Source: Nocardiopsis sp. ATB16-24
GTDB lineage: Bacteria; Actinomycetota; Actinomycetes; Streptosporangiales; Streptosporangiaceae
Direction of reading: 5' to 3'
NCBI RefSeq assembly: GCF_030271535.1
Contig: NZ_JASCXJ010000013.1
Coordinates: 62,001 to 126,000 of the forward strand
DNA: 64,000 bases
Under the pieces are notes generated by a model. The model ran no database searches. It saw only the letters and a program-made list of their open reading frames with translations, and was not told the origin of the DNA. Both the position numbers and the translations under genes were made by a program. Shown piece after piece: positions 44,515 to 54,360 of this stretch; within the stretch, counting starts at the first letter, position 1, and each line of letters opens with the position of its first letter.

Positions 44515-44770
44515 TGGCCCACGGTAGACGCCGGGGAGGACGCTTTTCCACCGGTTTTCGTCCCGTACCGGCAAACGTGGGGTTCCGCTGACAAGCCTTC
44601 ACTCTCGGCCTGGGACTCCCGTCCGGCATGGTCCCGGCGGGTGGGGTCGTCACCGGGTGGGCCTCTCTCGGAAGGGGCCCGACACGCGCGGGGAACATCC
44701 CGTCGGGGTCACGACCGTCCCGGGCGCGGGGACCGCCGTGCCGGACCTCCCCCGGCGAAGGGGGCTCCCT

Positions 44771-44776
44771 TAGTGT
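44771..44776 (+). promoter_or_regulatory. Candidate -10 element of a leaderless promoter
   Basis: TAGTGT ends seven bases before the GTG start of the DUF1707 gene, with no Shine-Dalgarno in between. Confidence 0.4.
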
Positions 44777-44783
44777 TGGCGGT

Positions 44784-45386
44784 GTGAGTGAGCAAGTTCC
44801 CCCCGAGCGGCTCCGCGCCTCCGACACCGACCGTGAACGTGTTCTGAGGGTTCTGCGCGACGCCACCGCGGACGGCCGCTTGGACCTGGAGGAGTTCGAG
44901 GAGCGCTCGTCCCGGGTGCACGAGGCCCGTTTCCTGGGCGACCTGCCCGAGGTCACCGCCGACCTGTTGCCCGTCGAGCAGCAGCCCATCCGGCTGGACC
45001 CGCAGCCCGCCCTCGGGGTGTTCGGCGCGGTCGAGCGCAAGGGTCGCTGGGTGGCCTACCCGAACGAACACGTGGTGGCCTTCGTCGGCCGTGTCGAGAT
45101 GGACATGCGCGAGGCGCTGCTCATGCACAATCACCACCGGATGACCGTGACGGCGGTCCTGGGCCGAGTGGAGATCGATGTTCCCGAGGGCGTCGAGGTA
45201 CGGCTGAAGGGTTGGTCGTTCCTGGGCAGGCGGGGCACCACGGCCCGTCGTTCGGACATGTCCCGTCCCCCCGTGTTGGAGATCGACGGTTTCTCGCTCT
45301 TCGGAGTGGTGCGCGTACGCGCGCCCAGGCGTCGGCGTCTGCTCGACCGGTGGCGTCGGGAGCGACGGCGCGGCATCGGCTCCTGA
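44784..45386 (+). CDS. DUF1707 (SHOCT-like) domain protein
   Basis: A 200-residue protein with an N-terminal DUF1707 domain: RASDTDRERVLRVLRDATADGRLDLEEFEERSSRVHEAR, here noted in parts, with the usual ASD-x-D-R-E start and the L-x-x-D-L-P end (residues 8-60). The C-terminal half (FGAVERKGRW, GRVEMDMREA, GRVEIDVPEGVEV) looks like the beta-strand repeats of cell-wall-active-antibiotic-response (LiaF-like) proteins. No membrane helix. The role is unknown, possibly envelope stress. GTG start, apparently leaderless. Confidence 0.85.
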   Translation: MSEQVPPERLRASDTDRERVLRVLRDATADGRLDLEEFEERSSRVHEARFLGDLPEVTADLLPVEQQPIRLDPQPALGVFGAVERKGRWVAYPNEHVVAFVGRVEMDMREALLMHNHHRMTVTAVLGRVEIDVPEGVEVRLKGWSFLGRRGTTARRSDMSRPPVLEIDGFSLFGVVRVRAPRRRRLLDRWRRERRRGIGS

Positions 45387-45603
45387 ACCGGGTCCCGCGG
45401 GGGGCGTGGGTCCACGGTCCTCGGGGCGCCTCCTCGTCCGCGTCCGACCGCCCCGCGCAACACACGGACGGTCCTGGGGTACGGCGGTCCCTCGCTGTCA
45501 ACATGATGCGCGCAACATCGCCAACCCAGGGTGAGGTGGTGGTGTGCTCCCCTGCGTCTGGCAGGCTGGGGGGCACAGGTTTTCCCAGGAGAGATGGGGT
45601 GCA

Positions 45604-47001
45604 ATGAGCGAGTTCCGTATCGAGCACGACTCGATGGGTGAGATCAGGGTCCCGGCCGAGGCCAGGTGGCGTGCCCAGACGCAGCGTGCCATCGAGAACT
45701 TCCCGATCTCCGGTCAGGGCCTCGAGGACGCCCACATCGCCGCTCTGGGTCAGATCAAGGCCGCCGCGGCCAAGGTCAACGCCGAACTCGGTGTGATCAG
45801 CGACGAGATCGGCAGGGCCGTGCGCGAGGCCGCGCTGGAGGTGGCGGAGGGCAAGTGGAACGACCAGTTCCCCATCGACGTCTTCCAGACCGGTTCGGGC
45901 ACCTCCAGCAACATGAACACCAACGAGGTCGTGGCGTCCCTGGCCACCGAGCGTCTGGGCGCTCCGGTGCACCCCAATGACCACGTCAACGCCTCGCAGT
46001 CGTCCAACGACGTGTTCCCCTCCTCCATCCACATCGCCGCCACCTCGGCCGTCCTGAACGACCTGATCCCGGCGCTGCGTCACCTGGAGCAGGAGCTGGC
46101 CCGTAAGGCGACCGAGTTCTCCTCCGTGGTCAAGAGCGGCCGCACGCACCTGATGGACGCCACCCCGGTCACCCTGGGTCAGGAGTTCGCCGGATACGCC
46201 GCCCAGGTCCGCTTCGGTGTGGAGCGTATGGAGGCCGTCCTGCCGCGCGTGGCCGAGCTGCCGTTGGGCGGGACCGCCGTCGGCACCGGTATCAACACTC
46301 CCGAGGGCTTCTCCGCCCGGGTCATCGCCGAGATCGCCGAGAACACCGGTCTGCCCCTGACCGAGGCGCGCGACCACTTCGAGGCGCAGGGCGCCCGCGA
46401 CGGTCTGGTCGAGCTCTCCGGCCAGCTGCGGACCATCGCGGTCGGCTTCGCCAAGATCGCCAACGACATCCGTTGGATGGGCTCGGGGCCGACCGCGGGT
46501 CTGGGCGAGGTCCTGCTGCCCGACCTCCAGCCCGGTTCCTCGATCATGCCGGGCAAGGTCAACCCGGTTCTGTGCGAGACCATGCTCCAGGTCTCCTCGC
46601 AGGTCGTCGGGAACGACGCCGCGGTGGCCTTCGGCGGTGCCAGCGGCAACTTCGAGCTGAACGTGCAACTGCCGATGATGGCCCGTAACGTGCTGGAGTC
46701 GATCCGCCTGCTGGCCAACGTCTCGCGTGTGTTCGCCGACCGTTGCGTGGCCGGGATCGAGGCCGACGTCGAGCAGTGCCGCGTCTACGCCGAGTCCTCG
46801 CCGTCGATCGTCACGCCGCTCAACCGCTACATCGGCTACGAGGAGGCCGCCAAGGTCGCCAAGCAGTCGCTGAAGGAGAAGAAGACCATCCGCGAGGTGG
46901 TCATCGAGCGTGGCTACGTCAAGGACGGCAGGCTCACCGAGGCCCAGCTGGACGAGGCCCTCGACGTGCTGAAGATGACCAACTCCCGGCAGTCCCGGTA
47001 G
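45604..47001 (+). CDS. fumC: Class II fumarate hydratase
   Basis: FumC reversibly hydrates fumarate to malate in the TCA cycle; it is a homotetramer without an iron-sulfur cluster. The 465 residues carry [29 protein letters not shown], the [12 protein letters not shown] strand and the family signature [11 protein letters not shown]. The start has AGGAGA 12 bases upstream of ATG. A 44-bp perfect inverted repeat follows as terminator. Confidence 0.97.
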   Translation: MSEFRIEHDSMGEIRVPAEARWRAQTQRAIENFPISGQGLEDAHIAALGQIKAAAAKVNAELGVISDEIGRAVREAALEVAEGKWNDQFPIDVFQTGSGTSSNMNTNEVVASLATERLGAPVHPNDHVNASQSSNDVFPSSIHIAATSAVLNDLIPALRHLEQELARKATEFSSVVKSGRTHLMDATPVTLGQEFAGYAAQVRFGVERMEAVLPRVAELPLGGTAVGTGINTPEGFSARVIAEIAENTGLPLTEARDHFEAQGARDGLVELSGQLRTIAVGFAKIANDIRWMGSGPTAGLGEVLLPDLQPGSSIMPGKVNPVLCETMLQVSSQVVGNDAAVAFGGASGNFELNVQLPMMARNVLESIRLLANVSRVFADRCVAGIEADVEQCRVYAESSPSIVTPLNRYIGYEEAAKVAKQSLKEKKTIREVVIERGYVKDGRLTEAQLDEALDVLKMTNSRQSR

Positions 47002-47051
47002 GCGACGCGGTACGGCGGTCGGTTCCGGAGACCGACCGCCCCGGCCGGAAA

Positions 47052-47095
47052 CGACCACGGGGCACCTCGCGCATGCGCGGGGTGCCCCGTGGTCG
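47052..47095 (+). terminator. 44-bp perfect inverted repeat after fumC
   Basis: CGACCACGGGGCACC and its complement flank a CGCGCATGCGCG core, so the whole 44 nt pairs with itself apart from one wobble. There is no T-run. Confidence 0.75.
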
Positions 47096-47177
47096 GTCGA
47101 GGAACCTTCCGCGTGGGGGAAGCGTCCGACATTCTTGAACAGAGCACCAGAAAGGCCCGCCTTCGAGAGGGCAGTAC

Positions 47178-49097
47178 ATGTCGAGCAACAGCGACAGTGA
47201 ACGTATCGTCGCGGACCGCTACATCCTGCGGCGTGAACTCGGACGCGGCGGTATGGGCGTGGTCTGGGAGGCCTTCGACCCCGCCCTGGACCGCGTCGTC
47301 GCGATCAAACAGGTGCTCCTCCCCGACCACTTCACCGACTCCGAGCGCCGGGACGCACACGCCCGGGTCCGGCGGGAGGCCCGGTCGGCGGCGCGGATCA
47401 GCCACCCCACCGTGATCACCATCCACGACGTCTTCGAGTACGCGGGCGACCCGTGGGTGGTCATGGAACTGGTCGAGGGCGGTTCCCTCCAGGACCGGCT
47501 CAACGAGCGGGGCGCCCTGCCGGTGGAGGAGGTCGCCGAGATCGCCGAGTCCCTGCTCAAGGCGGTGCAGGCGGCGAACGCGGTCGGAGTCCTGCACCGG
47601 GACATCAAGCCGGGGAACATCATGATGTCCCTGGACGGCAGGGTGATCCTCACCGACTTCGGCATCGCCACGATGGAGGGCGGGCCGAGCATCACCCGTA
47701 CCGGTGCGCTGATCGGCTCCCCCGAGTACATGCCACCGGAACGGTTGGAGGGCGGCCCGGCCGAGCACAGGGGCGACCTGTGGAGTATCGGAGTGACCCT
47801 GTTCGCGGCGGTGGAGGGCACCTCCCCGTTCCGCCGGGACAGCCTCACGGCGGCGATCGCCGCCGTGATCTCGGCGCCCCTGCCTCCCATGACCCGTGCC
47901 GGATGGCTGGAACCGGTCATCCTGGGGTTGTTGGAGCGTGATCCGGACCGGCGACCGACCGTGGACCAGGCGCTGTCCATGCTGCGTGAGAACCGCGGTC
48001 CGGGGGGCGGCAGCGGTCCGCAGAGCGCCTTTCACCCGCCGAGCGTCGGACGTCCCGGGACCAGGCCCTTGGAGGGCCACCCCTACTCACGGACCGCACC
48101 GCCGCCGCCCCCGTCTCCCACCGGCCCCGTGGGCGGGGTCACCGGCGTCCACGGGGCGGCGGAGTCCACAGGACCGTACAGGCCGACCGGTCCGACCGGG
48201 CCGATGACCCCTGCGACGCCCTTCCCTCCGGGGCACCGCCACCCTGCGGCCCCTCCTTACCACCAGCGGTCGATGCACTCGGCGGGACACGGCTTTCCGG
48301 GCGGCCCGCACGGTCCCGGTCCCACCACGGGACCACTCCCCCCAGGTGGCCCCGAGGGCTCGGGAAGCGGCAAGGTGCTCCTGGGTGTGGGCGCCGGAGC
48401 GGTGGCGGTGCTGCTGCTCGTCACGGTCGTGACCGTGGCCCTCCTCCGCTCGTCGGGGGAGTCCGTGGACGAGTCCTCCACCCTGGGCTTCCCTCCCCAG
48501 ACCGCGGCTCCTCCGGCGGAACCCTCCGCCGACGGAGGTGACCAGGTCGACGCCGGCGACAACGATGGCGAGCGGGACGATGAGCGGTCGGAGAGCGCCG
48601 ATCCACCCTCCTACGACGACATGGAGGGCTTTCGGTCCCAGTGGTTCTCCCTGGAGTACCCGCAGGACTGGCAGGTCGACGACAGTCGGATCGACGAGAC
48701 ACTGGTGGTGTTCATCGCCCCGGGCAACGACCACCAGGTGTGGGTGACCGGGTGGACGGAGGAGGAGTTCACCGGGAGCAGCGCGGAGTACCTGCGGGAG
48801 ACCAAGGGCGGCACCGACGTGGACGGGGACGTCACGACCGGCTTCAGGGAGTTGGAGCTGGAGGAGTTCGACGACGGCGACTTCCAGGACGGTTGGGACG
48901 TCGCCCTGATGGAGGCCGACCTCACCAACGACACCTGGAGGTCCCCCGAACGCCGCTTCTGGGCCTACGCGGTCAGTCTGGACCACCAGGGCAGCCGAGT
49001 GTTCTACCTGGTCAGCGTGAACGTCCCCCGTGAGGACGCCGACTACTACGACGACCTGCACGAAGACGTCATGGAGACGTTCAACCCCCACCTGTGA
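47178..49097 (+). CDS. Membrane Ser/Thr protein kinase with an outer domain
   Basis: A 639-residue Hanks-type kinase. Gly-loop GRGGMGVVW, Lys44 in VAIKQV, catalytic HRDIKPGN (Asp142), DFG at 160-162 and GSPEYMPPE are intact. After the kinase domain (to about 275) there is a Pro/Gly-rich linker, one membrane helix near residues 396-418 (VLLGVGAGAVAVLLLVTVV), an acidic stretch, and an outer domain of about 160 residues starting at WFSLEYPQDWQVDDS that may be a sensor. It has no PASTA repeats. GAGAGGG precedes the ATG. Its kinase domain is close in motif detail to the kinase at 16870-18477. Confidence 0.9.
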   Translation: MSSNSDSERIVADRYILRRELGRGGMGVVWEAFDPALDRVVAIKQVLLPDHFTDSERRDAHARVRREARSAARISHPTVITIHDVFEYAGDPWVVMELVEGGSLQDRLNERGALPVEEVAEIAESLLKAVQAANAVGVLHRDIKPGNIMMSLDGRVILTDFGIATMEGGPSITRTGALIGSPEYMPPERLEGGPAEHRGDLWSIGVTLFAAVEGTSPFRRDSLTAAIAAVISAPLPPMTRAGWLEPVILGLLERDPDRRPTVDQALSMLRENRGPGGGSGPQSAFHPPSVGRPGTRPLEGHPYSRTAPPPPPSPTGPVGGVTGVHGAAESTGPYRPTGPTGPMTPATPFPPGHRHPAAPPYHQRSMHSAGHGFPGGPHGPGPTTGPLPPGGPEGSGSGKVLLGVGAGAVAVLLLVTVVTVALLRSSGESVDESSTLGFPPQTAAPPAEPSADGGDQVDAGDNDGERDDERSESADPPSYDDMEGFRSQWFSLEYPQDWQVDDSRIDETLVVFIAPGNDHQVWVTGWTEEEFTGSSAEYLRETKGGTDVDGDVTTGFRELELEEFDDGDFQDGWDVALMEADLTNDTWRSPERRFWAYAVSLDHQGSRVFYLVSVNVPREDADYYDDLHEDVMETFNPHL

Positions 49098-49136
49098 GCC
49101 CGGCCCCTCGGATCGACGGCGTCCTCAGGGGAGAAG

Positions 49137-49186
49137 GGGAACGGCCCCCGCTGTCGCGGAGGCCGTTCCCGGGTCCGTCAGGACCC
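49137..49186. terminator. Two adjacent hairpins between convergent genes
   Basis: GGGAACGGCC/GGCCGTTCCC (49137-49170) then GGGTCC/GGACCC (49171-49186), between the kinase stop and the surface-protein stop. Confidence 0.65.
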
Positions 49187-49232
49187 TGTGAGGAGATGTC
49201 CCTCGGATCGACGGATCCGATGGGAGGGCGGC

Positions 49233-49901
49233 TCAGTACCAGCCGACGGACTGGGAGTGGGCCCAGGCGCCACAGGGGGTGCCGTAGCGGCCCTTGATGT
49301 AGTCGATGCCCCAGGCGATCTGGGTCGCCGGGTTGGTCTGCCAGTCATCGCCGTGGGTGGCCATCTTGTTACCCGGCAGAGACTGCGGAATGCCGTAGGC
49401 ACCCGAACTGGGGTTCTGAGCCGTGTGGTTCCAGTTGCTCTCCTTCTCCCACAGAGGCTCAAGGCAACCGTGGAACTGGTCGGCGCCCCAACCCTCGGCG
49501 AGGACCATCTCCAGGGCGATGCCCTTGGGATCCCCGGAGAAGACGGGAGCCTCCGGCTCCTCCTCCTCTTCCTCCTCTTCCTCCTCCTCGATATCGGTCC
49601 CGTCGGCCTGGGCCGTGGTGATTCCGGCGCCGCGGGCCGAGTCACGCTCTTCCTGGGCCTGCTCGCGCAGGATCTGAAGCTCTTCCGGGCTCAGCTGCTC
49701 GGCGAAGAAGGAATCCTCTCCGGCTTCGCTGTCGGCTGCGGTGTCCTCGGTTTCCTCGGTGTCCGGCAGAGCGGCGTTGGCCGCCATGTCCGGATCGACA
49801 CTGTCATCCGCGAAAGCGGAGACCGCGAAGGTCGCACCAGCGACGAGGGTTGCCGCACCGACCGCCGCCGTACTGCGCAGCGACATTCGGTTGAGTAGCA
49901 C
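49233..49901 (-). CDS. Aggregation-promoting-factor-like transglycosylase, copy 1
   Basis: A secreted 222-residue protein: signal peptide (TAAVGAATLVAGATFAVSAFA), acidic linker with a run of 11 glutamates (near residues 95-106), and a C-terminal domain of about 85 residues with CLEPLWEKESNWNHTAQNPS, GAYGIPQSLPG and GIDYIKGRYG. This is the APF/SLT-like domain with a catalytic Glu in WEKESNW, and two cysteines that can pair. Such proteins remodel peptidoglycan at the cell surface. The GTG start has GGGAAAGG upstream. The domain is identical in DNA over 186 bp to the tandem copy 2. Confidence 0.85.
   Translation of the reverse strand: MLLNRMSLRSTAAVGAATLVAGATFAVSAFADDSVDPDMAANAALPDTEETEDTAADSEAGEDSFFAEQLSPEELQILREQAQEERDSARGAGITTAQADGTDIEEEEEEEEEEEPEAPVFSGDPKGIALEMVLAEGWGADQFHGCLEPLWEKESNWNHTAQNPSSGAYGIPQSLPGNKMATHGDDWQTNPATQIAWGIDYIKGRYGTPCGAWAHSQSVGWY
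49281..49466. repeat. 186-bp identical block, copy 1
   Basis: By eye, base-for-base identical to 49993-50178 in direct orientation, including silent positions, within the transglycosylase domains of the two tandem genes. Confidence 0.85.
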
Positions 49902-49944
49902 GATTGCCTTTCCCAAGAGGGGGTCATTGGCGGGGAAAGTCCTA

Positions 49945-50643
49945 TTAATACCAGTTGTTGGCCTGGGAGTGGGCCCAAGCGCCACAAGGATCGCCGTAGC
50001 GGCCCTTGATGTAGTCGATGCCCCAGGCGATCTGGGTCGCCGGGTTGGTCTGCCAGTCATCGCCGTGGGTGGCCATCTTGTTACCCGGCAGAGACTGCGG
50101 AATGCCGTAGGCACCCGAACTGGGGTTCTGAGCCGTGTGGTTCCAGTTGCTCTCCTTCTCCCACAGAGGCTCAAGGCAGTCGTGGAACTGGGAGGCGCCC
50201 CAGCCCTGGTCCTGGACCATCTGCAAGGCGATCTGCTTGGGAGAGCCGGAAGGGACCGACGAGCCGGCATCGCCGCCGCCACCGGAGGTGTCCGCGGCGG
50301 GCTCGACCACGGGTTCGGGCTCGGGCTCGGGGATTCCGTCACCCGTGGTGCTGGCGGACCGGACCGCCTCGTCGACCTCCGCCCGGAACCTCTCCCGGTC
50401 GTCGTCGCGCCGGGTCTGCCTCTCCTGGTCGCTCTGTTCGGCGTCGGCGGCGAAGAAGTCGTCGACACCGCCGCCGCCGTCAGTGGACACGGGCCCGTCG
50501 GGCACCACGGCCGCGGCGGCGAGCTGCTCGGGAGCGACCGCGCCGTCCGCGGCGAACGCGGCGACCGCGAAGGTGCCTCCGGCGACGAGGGTGGCGGCTC
50601 CGACGGCCCCCGCGTGGCGCAGTGAGATCGGGTGGAAAGACAA
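49945..50643 (-). CDS. Aggregation-promoting-factor-like transglycosylase, copy 2
   Basis: A secreted 232-residue paralogue of the next gene: signal peptide (GAVGAATLVAGGTFAVAAFA), a linker of different sequence (Asp/Gly/Pro-rich, without the Glu run), and the same transglycosylase domain, including CLEPLWEKESNWNH and the final GAWAHSQ segment. The start is TTG with AAAGGG upstream. The stop of this gene is 43 bp before the start of copy 1. Linkers differ while the catalytic domains are identical, so the pair is old but the domains have been homogenised. Confidence 0.85.
   Translation of the reverse strand: MSFHPISLRHAGAVGAATLVAGGTFAVAAFAADGAVAPEQLAAAAVVPDGPVSTDGGGGVDDFFAADAEQSDQERQTRRDDDRERFRAEVDEAVRSASTTGDGIPEPEPEPVVEPAADTSGGGGDAGSSVPSGSPKQIALQMVQDQGWGASQFHDCLEPLWEKESNWNHTAQNPSSGAYGIPQSLPGNKMATHGDDWQTNPATQIAWGIDYIKGRYGDPCGAWAHSQANNWY
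49993..50178. repeat. 186-bp identical block, copy 2
   Basis: Identical partner of 49281-49466, offset 712 bp. Confidence 0.85.
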
Positions 50644-51063
50644 AGGGATCGCCCTTTCGCGTAGACGCACACGTGCCCCAGGGGCGTTCGTGTGTTGTGC
50701 TTCGCTGCTGCTGACCACGTGGCCCGGGGTGGTGTGCACGGGGGGACGGATCTGCCGTTCGACCGACCGTGACTCGGGGCACCTCACGTGGGAGGGGATG
50801 TGAGTGCAGCGGATTCAGCCTGCATCATCGTCACGACCAAGTAACGCCTGTTTTACCGTGGCTTGAGTCACATCACGATATGTACTCACAAGGCAAGCTC
50901 TTGACCTGCACTTATGCACGCGGAGTCAGCTTCGGGTCAAGTGGATCTCTTGGTGTGGCCCATGCCTCGAAGTCTCGGGGAAAGAGGCCCGGGTCACCTT
51001 CCGCCGTGTTTCTGAGTACCTGTACGGATGTACGCGGCCGACATCGGACGTCACGATGACGCC
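50644..51063. other. 420-bp divergent region upstream of the surface transglycosylases
   Basis: No gene is supported. It must hold the promoter and a long leader for copy 2. The leader has the segment GCTGAATCCGCTGCAC and several GC-rich stems on the minus strand, which hint at a structured RNA, but I could not fold a known riboswitch. An imperfect repeat TGAGTCACAT...ATGTACTCA lies near 50863-50888. Confidence 0.45.
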
Positions 51064-54000
51064 ATGAACGTCCACGGATCTCCGCCATCCTCCGCGGGCG
51101 CCCCTCCCAGGTGTCCGGACTGCCACACGCCGCTGCCCGCGCGCCCCCGGACCTGTCCCCGGTGCGGGATTCTGCTCATGGGCGCCACCGCCCAGCGGCT
51201 GTGGCACATCGACACACGGATCGCGCTGCTCGACGGCCGGTTGCGGGAACTGCGCAACGAACGCGCCGCCGTGGTACGGCTGCTGCGGGAGGAGACCGTC
51301 GCGTCCTCCGCTTCCGCCCGAGTCGGGGCCTCGACTCAGACCCCTCCTCACGGCGACGGCCGGCACGCCCCCCACCCGGGCGTCCCCGGTGTCGCCGGAG
51401 CGGCCATGGCACATGGGGGGCCGTGGGCCCCGGACACCGCGTACCGGCCCGGCGGGCCCCCGCACGTCGCCTGGCGGCAGGGGGCCGCGGGCCCTCGGGG
51501 AGAGGTCGCCCGACGCTCCGCGCAGAACATCATCCTGGGTCTGGGCGGCCTGCTCGTCGGTGTCGCCGCCCTGGTCTTCGCGATCTGGACGTGGAGCGAT
51601 CTGGGCACCGGCGCCCGCGCCGGTGTCCTCGGGGTCACCACGGTGGTCTTCGCCCTCCTGGCGATCCCCGCCCACCGACGCGGCCTCAGAGCCACCGCCG
51701 AGACCTTCGGGTGCCTGACCGCCGCACTGCTGTGCGTCGACGCCGTGGCCCTGTGGCTGCTCATGTCCGACCGGTGGGGGAACGGTCCCGGCTACACCGC
51801 CGCGGCCCTGGCCGTGACGGGCGCCCTGATGGCGCTGTACCCCCTGCTGGTACCGCTGCGGTCCCCGCGTGTCATCGCGGTCCTGCTGTGCCAGCCGGTA
51901 CCGGCGCTCCTGGTGGCGTCCCTTCCGTCCGACGACGCCGCCACCTGGATGCTGCCCGCCCTCGCCTCGACCGCACTCGCGGACCTGGCCCTGGTCCTGT
52001 GGCTCGGACGTCCCCGCGAGGGCGTCCCTCTGCGCACCCTCCATGTCACCGCGACCGTGCTGTGGGGACTCACGCTGCTGCTGATCGCTCATCTGGTCCT
52101 CAGCGTTCCCGGGCCCGTGGAACCGCGGCGTTGGTGGGCCTTGACCGTCGGCCTGCTGTTGTCGGGCATCACCGGTCTGCTGCTCGCTCGACGCCCCCTG
52201 CCCTCTCCGCCGGTGTCCGGCGCCCCGTCGCTCCCGCACACGGTCGCCGCGCTCCTGGCCCTGGGCATGGCACCGTTGGCCGCCGGACCCGTGCACCTGC
52301 CGGCACTGCCCCGGATCCCCGGGAACGTGTGGGGCGAGGTCTCCCCGACCGAGAACGTGCTCCGGGTGCTGGGCCTGATCGGCCCGTCGGTACCGCCCTT
52401 CCACGGCCCGCTCCATCTGGCCGCCACCATGATCACGGCCTTTCTGGCCCTGGGCGTGGTGGTGGTGTTGCGCCGCGACGCCCTCGTGTGCGCCGCCGCG
52501 CTGAGCGCCCCCGCGACGCTGACGGCGGTTCCGTTGCTGCTGGGTCTGCCCCATGTGGTGACGGTGGTGTGGACCCTGGTCCTCGGCGCCGTCCTGCTTC
52601 TGGGCTCGGGCCTGGTGGCCCACCGTCTCTCGGCGTGGACCTGCGCGGTCGTCGGCGCCCTGACCCTGGTGACCGGTGCGCTGTGGTCGCTTCCACACCA
52701 GTACACGTCCCTGGCCGCCCTGTTCTTCCTGGGCACCACCGCGTTGGCCGCGGTGCGGCTGTACGACCGCCTCGACCGGTCGGGCGCTCGGCCGACCGTG
52801 CTGTACGCGTCGGGTCTGTTCCTGTGGTCGCTGACCCTGCCGACCGGCGCGTTCTTCCTGCTGGGGTCGACGCTCTCGGAGTCGGTACCGGCCGCGGCGT
52901 GGTGGGCGCTGGCGGCCACCGGCCTGACGGCCGCCGCCACGCCCCTGGCGCTCGGCCGGGTTCCGGTTCCCGTGGGCCTCACCGGCGACCCTCGGCGCGT
53001 GTTCGCCCTGTGCGGGCTGCTCCTGACCCCGGTCGCTCCGCTGGTGGCCGGCCGCGGCCACCATTCCGGTGTCCCGCTCCTCCCCGGCTCCGCACCATGG
53101 TCACAGCCGCCGTCGGTACTGCTGGAACCCGCGCCCTCGGTGCTGCTCGCCCGGGAGGGCTCCCTGGGCGAACCGGCGACGGCGGTCGCGATCCTGTCGG
53201 CCGGTTTCGCGATGGCGGCGCTGGTGCTGTGGCTCGACCGTCCTCGGACGGCCTCCGCCGTCGCTCTCCTCGCGCCCACGACACTGGTCCCGCTTCCGTT
53301 CGTCCTGAACGCACCGCTCATCGTCACCTTGCTGTGGACCCTCATGGTGGGTTCGGCGCTCGTCCTGTGGTCCGGAGCGGCCCGGCGGGACGGCCGCCTA
53401 CCGGGACTCACCGGGCTCCTCACCCTGCTTCTTCTGAGCCTGAGCTGGACGCTCGCCCAAGAGCACGCGAACGTCGGTGCCCTGATGGCGGTCGCGGTGG
53501 TGGCCGCGGTGGTGGCGGCCCTGGCACGCACCGCGGCCCCCGCGGTCGGCGCCACCGTGGTGACCGTGTCCGCCACGGGCGCGTTCGCTCTGACCCTGCC
53601 GCTGTTGCTGGGCGCGCGGGTGGAGTACGCGGCCCTGGCACCGATCGCGCTGGCCGCCTCGGTGGCCGTCGCGGCACCGCGGCTGCGTGGGCCGCTGGTG
53701 CCGGCGGCGGAGATCCCGGCGTGTCTGTGGTCAGTGGTGGCGTTGGTCCTGACCATCGCGGCGCCGGCGCGACCGGAACTGGTCGCGCTGGCGCTGGCGG
53801 TGGTCGGTGTGCTCGCGCTGGCGACCGCGGTACGGCCGGGCCGGCGCTGGTACGCGCTGGTGGGCGCCCTGCTGATGGTCGCCGCGTTGTGGAGGGTGCT
53901 GGGCGCGTGGGAGGTGGACGTTCCCGAGGCCTACACGGCCCCTCCCGCCGTCGCGGCGTTGGTCGTCGGTTGGGAGTGGAGCCGCAAGGCGGTGCGGACC

Positions 54001-54360
54001 CCGTCGAGCTGGGCCGCCTACGGCGGTGGACTGGCGCTGCTGTTCCTGCCCACGGTGCTCCTGGTGCTGCTGGAGGACGGGATGGCGTGGCGGGTGCCCA
54101 CCGTGCTCGTCCTTGGGCTGGCCGCCACCGTGTGGGGTCTGGGGCAGCGACTCCAGGCGGTACTGGTGATGGGCGGTCTGGTGCTGGTGGCGACCTCGCT
54201 CCGAGCGTTCGGCCCGCCTCTGTGGAACCTGACCGCCCTGGTGCCGAACTGGGTACCGTTCGCCTTGGCGGGCGTGCTCCTGCTCGCGGTCGGCGCCCGC
54301 TACGAGGCGAGCCTGGAACGGCTACGCCGGTTGGGCAGATGGATGGCGGGCATGCGGTGA
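51064..54360 (+). CDS. Giant polytopic membrane protein with N-terminal zinc ribbon (SCO7613-like)
   Basis: A protein of about 1098 residues. Near the start is a zinc-ribbon-like pair CPDC and CPRC, then a coiled-coil segment (RLWHIDTRIALLDGRLRELRNERAAVVRLLRE), a Pro/Gly linker, and from about residue 150 to the end an almost unbroken series of some 25 to 30 hydrophobic helices. I recognise the architecture as that of actinobacterial membrane proteins named after SCO7613; no function is known. The start is uncertain: ATG at 51064 is given, and an in-frame ATG at 51028 is the alternative. Neither has a Shine-Dalgarno. Confidence 0.8.
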   Translation: MNVHGSPPSSAGAPPRCPDCHTPLPARPRTCPRCGILLMGATAQRLWHIDTRIALLDGRLRELRNERAAVVRLLREETVASSASARVGASTQTPPHGDGRHAPHPGVPGVAGAAMAHGGPWAPDTAYRPGGPPHVAWRQGAAGPRGEVARRSAQNIILGLGGLLVGVAALVFAIWTWSDLGTGARAGVLGVTTVVFALLAIPAHRRGLRATAETFGCLTAALLCVDAVALWLLMSDRWGNGPGYTAAALAVTGALMALYPLLVPLRSPRVIAVLLCQPVPALLVASLPSDDAATWMLPALASTALADLALVLWLGRPREGVPLRTLHVTATVLWGLTLLLIAHLVLSVPGPVEPRRWWALTVGLLLSGITGLLLARRPLPSPPVSGAPSLPHTVAALLALGMAPLAAGPVHLPALPRIPGNVWGEVSPTENVLRVLGLIGPSVPPFHGPLHLAATMITAFLALGVVVVLRRDALVCAAALSAPATLTAVPLLLGLPHVVTVVWTLVLGAVLLLGSGLVAHRLSAWTCAVVGALTLVTGALWSLPHQYTSLAALFFLGTTALAAVRLYDRLDRSGARPTVLYASGLFLWSLTLPTGAFFLLGSTLSESVPAAAWWALAATGLTAAATPLALGRVPVPVGLTGDPRRVFALCGLLLTPVAPLVAGRGHHSGVPLLPGSAPWSQPPSVLLEPAPSVLLAREGSLGEPATAVAILSAGFAMAALVLWLDRPRTASAVALLAPTTLVPLPFVLNAPLIVTLLWTLMVGSALVLWSGAARRDGRLPGLTGLLTLLLLSLSWTLAQEHANVGALMAVAVVAAVVAALARTAAPAVGATVVTVSATGAFALTLPLLLGARVEYAALAPIALAASVAVAAPRLRGPLVPAAEIPACLWSVVALVLTIAAPARPELVALALAVVGVLALATAVRPGRRWYALVGALLMVAALWRVLGAWEVDVPEAYTAPPAVAALVVGWEWSRKAVRTPSSWAAYGGGLALLFLPTVLLVLLEDGMAWRVPTVLVLGLAATVWGLGQRLQAVLVMGGLVLVATSLRAFGPPLWNLTALVPNWVPFALAGVLLLAVGARYEASLERLRRLGRWMAGMR

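Noticed and set aside
45121..47058. 645-codon open frame antisense to fumC
   Set aside because: Same GC shadow effect; the composition is low-complexity and fumC is beyond doubt.
50644..50960. Possible c-di-AMP (ydaO) riboswitch before the surface transglycosylase genes
   Set aside because: Related wall-enzyme genes in actinobacteria often have one and the leader is long, but I could not align the conserved core elements with confidence. A covariance search with the ydaO model would decide.
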